A stretch of DNA of 14,258 nt from Saprospiraceae bacterium (GTDB taxonomy: Bacteria > Bacteroidota > Bacteroidia > Chitinophagales > Saprospiraceae). Below, one piece after another: positions 8,991 through 14,258 of the stretch (positions are counted from its first letter, which is position 1; each line of letters begins with the position of its first letter). Below the pieces are notes generated by a model. It was not told the origin of the DNA, made no database searches, and saw nothing but the letters and a program-made list of their open reading frames with translations. Where the stretch lies: NCBI GenBank assembly GCA_020436955.1, contig JAGQWW010000031.1, forward strand, positions 1 through 14,258. Reading direction: 5' to 3'. A program made the translations under genes and the position numbers.

Positions 8991-9030
8991 GGAAAAAGCA
9001 TTGCGCAGAGCAATGCTTTTTCCTTTTATA
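8991..9030 (+). terminator. Rho-independent terminator after the giant gene
   Basis: Perfect 14-bp arms GGAAAAAGCATTGC (8991-9004) and GCAATGCTTTTTCC (9010-9023) around a 5-base loop, followed by TTTTATA. It begins 7 bases after the stop codon, so it should separate transcription of the giant gene from the downstream FN3/barrel pair, which has its own promoter element. Confidence 0.9.
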
Positions 9031-9040
9031 TCCATTGTCT

Positions 9041-9077
9041 TTTAATACTTTTTTACACTTTTTAAAAAATCCTTGAA
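9041..9077 (+). repeat. 37-bp direct repeat, right copy
   Basis: Second copy of the repeat at 3254-3290, with one mismatch. Here it is entirely intergenic, between the terminator of the giant gene and the FN3-protein gene. The two copies flank the whole giant gene in direct orientation. Confidence 0.9.
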
Positions 9078-9107
9078 CTGGTCAGATATCGTGATTGCAG
9101 AACTTTG
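9048..9107 (+). promoter_or_regulatory. Shared tandem CTTTTT element with -7-like sequence, copy 3 (FN3/barrel pair)
   Basis: CTTTTTTACACTTTTT at 9048-9063, then AAAA. A -7-like GAACTTTG is at 9100-9107, 15 bases before the ATG at 9123. The distance from first C to final G is again 59 bases. A TTG at 9073-9075 is 24 bases before the -7-like sequence, as in copy 2. Outside the repeat and the -7 sequence the two upstream regions do not align, so the fixed spacing itself appears to be conserved. Confidence 0.62.
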
Positions 9108-9122
9108 AGGAAAATAATTGAT

Positions 9123-11216
9123 ATGGAAAAAATTTGGCAAATTTCGATCTTGGTTTGCTTAGGACTATGTTGGTTTCCCATCCATGGATTTTCTCAAAAT
9201 GCGATGATTGACACCTTGAGTCCCAGCATGCATTTAATGGGGAAAATGGAAGGAAAAGAAGTTGTGTTACGTTGGGCCCCCGGCAATGCAAATTTTTGGG
9301 AACAAGGCAATATTACTGGTTACCAAATAGAGAAGATGGTCCTTCCCGAATCCAAGGACGAATTGAAAAATAGTAACTTTGAAAAAATTACTTCAATTGC
9401 CATTTTACCTGCGGCCCCTGAACGTTGGGAGCAGTGGGTGGAAGACGACAATTATGCTGCCACCGCCTATGCTGCTTTGTATGTAGAGCGCCCGGTTACG
9501 ACAGGAGATCTCTTACAACAATTAAAAACCGCTGACGACCTTCGTCAAAAAGCCTTTTTCCTGGCTTTAATGGCAGCCGATCATTCAAAAGTGGCCGCTG
9601 ATGGACTTGGGCTTCGGTTTGTAGACCATTTTCCCGGGAAGGGAAATCGAATTATTTACAGAGTTTTCCCTTCAAGCCCCTTTGAAGGCACCAACCGCGA
9701 CACTGCGTATTACCTTTTTGATAAAAACCAGGCAGGCCTCTCAAATAAAGCACCAAAACCATTAACGTATGCAATGGAGAAAAAGGTTGCTATCAAATGG
9801 CCTAAATCCAACACAGAAGCGCCATTTACATCCTTTTTCATTGAGCGATCAACTTCACCCAAGGGGCCCTTTAAAAGATTGACTGATGCCCCTATTTTAA
9901 ATTCGCCTCAAAAAAATTCAGACGATGCTTATTTATATTTCGTAGACTCTGTTGGTGTCAATTATCAACCCTTTTGGTATCGTTTGGTAGGAAATACACC
10001 GTTTGGTGAAAGTAGTAATCCAGGAGAAAATACCATGGGCATGGGAGAAGATAAAACCCCTCCGGTTGCACCGGTTAATGTGCAATCAGAAGTATTGGAT
10101 AGAAACCAGGTTAGACTGACCTGGGAAATCTCAAATCCGGCGTCTGATGCAATCGGGTTTAAAATTGGGAAGGCAACCAATTCGCAGGGACCATTTTCTG
10201 CAGTACATGAAGGTTTTTTACCCATAACTACACAATCCTTTACCCATACTTTGGGCACAAAAACAGGTGACAACTATTACACTATCAGCATTTTCGACAC
10301 AGCGGGAAATTATAGCGAATCATTTCCGGTTTATGCGTTTTTCATTGACACTTTCCCTCCGGCACCACCAACCGGTTTAAGCGGAACTACAGATACCGCT
10401 GGTGTCGTTCATTTGCACTGGAACCGTTCAGATGAACCAGACATTCTGGGCTATAGGCTTTATTGGAACAATAGTCCAAATCATGTCTTTGCCATGGCTA
10501 CCGGAGAAATCATAAAAGACACCACCTTTAGCATGCCATTCAATGGAAAAACACTTTCGGAAACTCTTCGCTTTGCGCTGGTGGCGGTAGATGCAGGTTA
10601 TGGGCATTCAGATTTTTCCCCTCCTATCGAATTAGAAAGAAAAGATGAGGTTCCTCCATATCCTGGTAGACTTACAGGTTGGAGTTTGGATTCCAATGGC
10701 GTAAAGATAACCTGGGAACCCGGGGTTAGCCGTGATATCAAATTTCAGGAGCTTTGGAAAAAAACTGAAAATGACACCTGGGAATTGGTAGCACGAATAA
10801 ATAATACCGTCAACTCATATAGAGATAAAAATATCATGCCTGGTGCGAATGTCCAATATGCATTGAAAGCAATCGATGATGACTCCCTGGTATCAGATTT
10901 CTCCTTTCCACTAGGATTTTATATTGAAAAACCGATTGGATTAGAACCTGTCAAAAGCGTGAACGCTGAATGGGATGAAAACACAAAAACCATTCGATTA
11001 GATTGGAATTCAAATGGCAACCTTAAGCAGCACTTCGTGATATACAGAGCTACCAGGGAAGAAAATTGGGAAAGTTATGAAGTGGTAGAAGAACAAAACA
11101 AGTTTCAGGATAATATGGTCCCGGCAGTTGCATCCATTCAATACGCTGTAAGAGTTATTGATGAAAATGGAAATCAATCTTCACTAACACTATCCAATAA
11201 GGTGGACCTAAAATAA
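9123..11216 (+). CDS. Exported protein with about six fibronectin-type-III-like repeats
   Basis: Secreted or surface protein of 697 residues, function unknown. A signal peptide of about 25 residues (MEKIWQISILVCLGLCWFPIHGF) is followed by FN3-like modules at roughly 31-150, 210-305, 310-405, 409-503, 507-598 and 603-695. Each has the W-containing B-strand pattern (VVLRWAP, VRLTWEI, VHLHWNR, VKITWEP, IRLDWNS) and a G-Y/F-x-I/L strand, and several begin with TPP- or FPP-type boundaries. Between the first and second modules a helical stretch (AYAALY to LRQKAFFLALMAADHSKVA) is not FN3-like. No T9SS C-terminal domain and no catalytic motif were seen; FN3 modules usually serve protein or carbohydrate contacts. 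I chose the ATG at 9123; the in-frame TTG at 9105 lies within the -7-like GAACTTTG. The stop is 6 bases before the barrel gene, so the two form an operon. Confidence 0.9.
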   Translation: MEKIWQISILVCLGLCWFPIHGFSQNAMIDTLSPSMHLMGKMEGKEVVLRWAPGNANFWEQGNITGYQIEKMVLPESKDELKNSNFEKITSIAILPAAPERWEQWVEDDNYAATAYAALYVERPVTTGDLLQQLKTADDLRQKAFFLALMAADHSKVAADGLGLRFVDHFPGKGNRIIYRVFPSSPFEGTNRDTAYYLFDKNQAGLSNKAPKPLTYAMEKKVAIKWPKSNTEAPFTSFFIERSTSPKGPFKRLTDAPILNSPQKNSDDAYLYFVDSVGVNYQPFWYRLVGNTPFGESSNPGENTMGMGEDKTPPVAPVNVQSEVLDRNQVRLTWEISNPASDAIGFKIGKATNSQGPFSAVHEGFLPITTQSFTHTLGTKTGDNYYTISIFDTAGNYSESFPVYAFFIDTFPPAPPTGLSGTTDTAGVVHLHWNRSDEPDILGYRLYWNNSPNHVFAMATGEIIKDTTFSMPFNGKTLSETLRFALVAVDAGYGHSDFSPPIELERKDEVPPYPGRLTGWSLDSNGVKITWEPGVSRDIKFQELWKKTENDTWELVARINNTVNSYRDKNIMPGANVQYALKAIDDDSLVSDFSFPLGFYIEKPIGLEPVKSVNAEWDENTKTIRLDWNSNGNLKQHFVIYRATREENWESYEVVEEQNKFQDNMVPAVASIQYAVRVIDENGNQSSLTLSNKVDLK

Positions 11217-11222
11217 ATTTCA

Positions 11223-12884
11223 ATGAAAACATATCTTGTTATTCTGTGTCTGATATTTCCATTCCTTATTTTCAGTCAAGACATTGAAAAAATCAAAAAA
11301 GCAAAACCGCTTGTAATGACAGGCGGTCTGAACGTGGGAAGCCAATTTTATAAGGTAAATGGTATAAATGCAAGATTGGTTAACCCAATGTGGATTATTT
11401 CCGGAAATGCAAATCTCAATGTATACGGCGTGTTGGATTTACCCTTTTCCTTTACAATTGGAAAACAAGGTACAAATGCATCCTATCCATCCTTCCGTCA
11501 ATTTGGTGTTAGCCCGACCTATAAATGGATAACAATCCATGCGGGTTGGCGCAACATGTCCTTTTCTAGATATACACTGAATGCACATACTTTTTTGGGG
11601 GCAGGTGTAGAATTGAATCCTGGCAAATGGCGGATTGGTGGAATGTATGGTCGCCTTCGGAAAGCAAGAGATTTTAATCCTGATCCGGAATTTTCAAACA
11701 TACCTCCTGTTTACAAACGAATGGGTTATGGTTTTAAAATCGGATATGGTACCGAAAATCAGTATTTGGATCTCATTTATTTCAAAGCAGAGGATAAAAT
11801 TAACTCTTTGGCTATCCAGAGCCCAGATAGTACTGTAACGCCGGGTGAAAATGCTGTACTTGGATATAACCTTAGAAGTAGATTATTTAAAAATGTCTAT
11901 TTAAATAGTGAAGCCGCTCTGAGTCTATTCACCAGAGATATTAGAAGCACGGAAGCATCCGAATTACTCCCGGTCGATATTTCGGGATTCTTTACCCCTC
12001 GTTTCTCTTCTCGTTTAAATTATGCTTTGAAAGCAGGAATTGAAACCAGATTTAAAAATTGGAATTTTAACCTTGATTATGAACGAATCATGCCCCAATT
12101 TGAGTCTATGGGTTCCTATTTTTTTGCAAATGATGTTGAAAACATAACAATTTCACCAAGAGGTTCCCTTTATAAAAACAAAGTTCAGCTTTATGGGACA
12201 TTTGGAATTCAAAGAAATAATCTGCTAGCTGATCGGCTGGAAACCACCAGACGATTCATAGGAAATGGTGGTATGAATTATTTTTCCGGCAATCATTTCG
12301 GCCTCCAGGTTAACCTCACAAGTGTAAACATCAACCAAACTGAAAGAATTCAATCTTTGGGTGACAGCATTAGGGTTGCAATAGTCAATACAAATTACAT
12401 GGTCAGTCCATATTGGACTTGGACCGATAGTATTAGTAATAAAACCATCGTGGTATTAGCTAATTATCAGGAGCTAAATGATCGGAACCCCTTTACACGA
12501 GAATTTACTGATATGCAAACCGTATTATTCAATGGGACCTTTAATTCTAGCAACCTAAAAAACGGCTTGAGTATACAGGCAGGTATAAATTATGATAAAA
12601 TTTTTCTTGCAGCATTAACTAATATGCGATGGGGTGCTACAGCTGGTGCTGGTTGGAATCAAAAAGGGGGAAAGTTTGGATGCAGACTTTCTACAACATA
12701 TAATTTATCATACATTGATAATAAAAAAGACGGCGCAATAATTACTGGAAATGTCAATATTGACTATAGCCCATGGCCAAAACATAAGCTATCATTTTTC
12801 ACCAATGTGAACCGTACACTATCATCCAGTTTCACCAATTACACAGAAATTTTAGGAGGTGTTCAGTATGGACTAGTTTTTTAA
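11223..12884 (+). CDS. Probable outer-membrane beta-barrel protein (553 aa)
   Basis: The 553-residue product starts with a clear signal peptide (MKTYLVILCLIFPFLIFSQ, cleaved near 18-19). The rest is a long run of alternating hydrophobic and polar strands separated by polar turns, rich in Tyr, Phe, Asn and Gly, and ends in Phe553 (GGVQYGLVF), the usual C-terminal residue of outer-membrane barrels. The region at about 75-150 (PFSFTIGKQ, FGVSPTYKW, GWRNMSFSRYTL, FLGAGVELNPGKWRIGGM) looks like a conserved core, though I cannot name the family. It follows the FN3-protein gene by 6 bases and shares its promoter, so it may anchor or translocate the FN3 protein and possibly the giant protein; this is inference. 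No TonB plug or TonB box was seen, so it is not a TonB-dependent receptor. No strong terminator follows it. Confidence 0.85.
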   Translation: MKTYLVILCLIFPFLIFSQDIEKIKKAKPLVMTGGLNVGSQFYKVNGINARLVNPMWIISGNANLNVYGVLDLPFSFTIGKQGTNASYPSFRQFGVSPTYKWITIHAGWRNMSFSRYTLNAHTFLGAGVELNPGKWRIGGMYGRLRKARDFNPDPEFSNIPPVYKRMGYGFKIGYGTENQYLDLIYFKAEDKINSLAIQSPDSTVTPGENAVLGYNLRSRLFKNVYLNSEAALSLFTRDIRSTEASELLPVDISGFFTPRFSSRLNYALKAGIETRFKNWNFNLDYERIMPQFESMGSYFFANDVENITISPRGSLYKNKVQLYGTFGIQRNNLLADRLETTRRFIGNGGMNYFSGNHFGLQVNLTSVNINQTERIQSLGDSIRVAIVNTNYMVSPYWTWTDSISNKTIVVLANYQELNDRNPFTREFTDMQTVLFNGTFNSSNLKNGLSIQAGINYDKIFLAALTNMRWGATAGAGWNQKGGKFGCRLSTTYNLSYIDNKKDGAIITGNVNIDYSPWPKHKLSFFTNVNRTLSSSFTNYTEILGGVQYGLVF

Positions 12885-13484
12885 TCCATTATTATAACAT
12901 TTGGATTTGATAGCAAGGCACCTTAGAATTGCTGGTTTTGAGTTTTTAATCACGGTAATGAAAACAAAGCATTTTTTCTTTGATACTTTCAATTGGATTT
13001 CCATTGAAATATGGATAAATCCTAACAGGTAGCAAAAGTCAATAGCTTAACAAAGAGATCAATCACAAGCGCTCCTATTTCCATTCAGCTATAGCTTAGT
13101 TCATTTTATGGTGAATAAAATTATTAGTAAAAATTTGATTCACTTGATATCCCTACTTTTTTTGGATACTGATGCTCCCATTTCAGTAAATCAACAACCA
13201 ATGTGATTCCTATTTCTGTTTTTGACTATACGATAAAAGTCGTTCTTAGCCTGGATCCTTGCATTATCTTATAATGGAACCCTAACCTATTATTTTTAGA
13301 AATCAATATTTCGTCCTCCATCCTTCCCCCCGAACGTCCCAAATCTCAAAATAAGTCCGCAATTACATTTCCGAACGATTGGTCCTCAATCCTGCCTCAT
13401 CTTTGTGTCATCAAATGATTCAAAAACATTGAAATCAAGTTTTTAACCTAACAACCCTATTAACTCATTTATTAATTAAACGTC
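12885..13484. other. 600-base stretch without a recognisable gene
   Basis: No open frame of useful length and no tRNA-like fold was seen on either strand. There are weak inverted repeats: AATCCA (12883-12888) with TGGATT (12902-12907), and GGATTTCCAT (12995-13004) with ATGG-AT-AAATCC (13011-13022). Neither is followed by a T run, so neither is a convincing terminator. The shared CTTTTT element is absent. The distal end should contain the promoter of the gene at 13485. Confidence 0.6.
13378..13405 (+). promoter_or_regulatory. Weak candidate promoter for the 223-aa barrel gene
   Basis: ATTG at 13378-13381 and CATCTTTG at 13398-13405 (7 of 8 to TAnnTTTG) are separated by 16 bases, slightly shorter than usual for Bacteroidota promoters. 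It would give a leader of about 75 bases. Other placements are possible. Confidence 0.28.
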
Positions 13485-14156
13485 ATGAAAAACTTGCAAA
13501 GCTTATTTATCCTTTTAATCGTTTTCTTTAGTCTGGGTACCGTATTTGGACAAAATACATCTATCGGTTTGAGAGCAGGAGCATCCTATTTCACCATTGA
13601 TAATGACCTTATCGACGAAGATGCAAACTACACCATGGGACTTAATTTGGCCATTCCTTTTGAGTACTCCCTTTCCTCAATATTCTCCTTACAACCCGAA
13701 TTAAACTTCACCCAAAAGGGTATTGAATTTGATGGCACCCAGGACGGTGAAGACCTTTACATTAAACTCCGCACGAATTATGTTGAACTTCCCGTGCTAT
13801 TCAAGGCCCGTTATGGCAATGATTTCATAAAAGGTTACGCATTTGTGGGCCCGTCTATCGGTTTTGCTGCCAACCGATTTATCAGTACTAAAATAGGAGA
13901 TGGTGATTGCGAAACTGAATCAATTGATTTTATTACGGAAGGTGATGTGCAGGACCAGCGTTGGGAAGTATCCGCTATTGGAGGTGTTGGGATTGATATA
14001 GCCGCCGGACCTGGTGCCTTTGTAGTAGATGTCCGATATGCCCTTGGCCTTACTGACGATTCAAAATTTGACGGAGACAAACCAACCGATTGGAAAAAAT
14101 CCTTAAATAAAGGATGCACACTATCAGTAGGATACAAAATACCACTTGGAAAATAA
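13485..14156 (+). CDS. Small outer-membrane beta-barrel protein (PorT-like/OMP_b-brl_2 type)
   Basis: Outer-membrane protein of 223 residues, exact role unknown. A signal peptide at 1-22 (MKNLQSLFILLIVFFSLGTVFG) precedes a barrel of about eight strands. The family hallmarks are visible: an opening strand GLRAGASYFTI, a strand SLQPELNFTQKGIEF, the conserved TNYVELPVLFKARY at 97-110, and YAFVGPSIGFA at 118-128. Length fits the family, which is abundant in Bacteroidota genomes and in most cases uncharacterised. The last residues (SVGYKIPLGK) form the closing strand. The ATG is preceded by an A/T-rich stretch with no Shine-Dalgarno site. It is about 600 bases from the previous gene and lacks the shared tandem element, so it is probably a separate transcription unit. 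Confidence 0.9.
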   Translation: MKNLQSLFILLIVFFSLGTVFGQNTSIGLRAGASYFTIDNDLIDEDANYTMGLNLAIPFEYSLSSIFSLQPELNFTQKGIEFDGTQDGEDLYIKLRTNYVELPVLFKARYGNDFIKGYAFVGPSIGFAANRFISTKIGDGDCETESIDFITEGDVQDQRWEVSAIGGVGIDIAAGPGAFVVDVRYALGLTDDSKFDGDKPTDWKKSLNKGCTLSVGYKIPLGK

Positions 14157-14258
14157 TCCTTTAACCAAATTCAAAAAGCATCATTTGCCTTTGGCTCCAT
14201 ATGTCAGGCACCTATTCAAGAAAACCCTAGAAAACCTGATTATGCATAGTTTTTTCAG

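Noticed and set aside
3254..9077. Mobile element bounded by 37-bp direct repeats
   Set aside because: No transposase, integrase or terminal inverted repeats; the repeats carry a promoter-like core that also exists as a third copy.
9105..9122. TTG start giving the FN3 protein six more residues
   Set aside because: The TTG lies inside GAACTTTG, and the ATG at 9123 gives a normal signal peptide.
12995..13022. Hairpin as terminator of the FN3/barrel operon
   Set aside because: The stem is A/T-rich with a two-base bulge, has no T run after it, and lies over 100 bases past the stop.
13835..14137. 100-aa minus-strand frame inside the 223-aa barrel gene
   Set aside because: Shadow of a clear OMP_b-brl_2-type coding region; no start context or domain features.

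Overview
The window looks like a chromosomal stretch of a Bacteroidota bacterium, perhaps a Saprospiria- or Cytophagia-like member (the class is a guess). The reasons are a hybrid sensor kinase with a periplasmic Y_Y_Y domain, promoter-like sequences close to the Bacteroidota -7 element TAnnTTTG rather than sigma70 boxes, no clear Shine-Dalgarno sites, A/T-rich DNA, and exported beta-rich and beta-barrel proteins. No mobile element, CRISPR array, tRNA or rRNA was seen.

Region 1 (1-2613) is a signalling block. A hybrid histidine kinase cut by the left edge (Y_Y_Y, one membrane segment, HisKA, HATPase_c, receiver) is followed one base later by a stand-alone histidine phosphotransfer (Hpt) protein. 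An OmpR/PhoB-type response regulator lies on the opposite strand, its 3' end overlapping the Hpt gene by 11 bases. Together they can form a complete His-Asp-His-Asp relay ending in a DNA-binding protein.

Region 2 (2614-12884) holds the probable output: a small four-helix membrane protein of unknown function, a 1881-residue exported protein, then a closely spaced pair encoding a fibronectin-type-III-like repeat protein and a 553-residue probable outer-membrane beta-barrel. A perfect hairpin terminator follows the giant gene. Three start regions in this block (membrane protein, giant protein, FN3/barrel pair) carry the same tandem sequence CTTTTTTACACTTTTT, always exactly 59 bases (first C to last G) before a -7-like NAnnTTTG. 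Two CTTTTT blocks 10 bp apart resemble the tandem half-sites bound by OmpR/PhoB regulators, and such a regulator is encoded next door. The main hypothesis is that the phosphorelay switches on these three units as one cell-surface regulon.

Region 3 (12885-14258) is about 600 bases with no recognisable gene, then a small outer-membrane beta-barrel protein of the PorT-like/OMP_b-brl_2 type that lacks the shared element, then about 100 bases with no feature.

Family assignments come from reading the translations by eye; no database search was possible.
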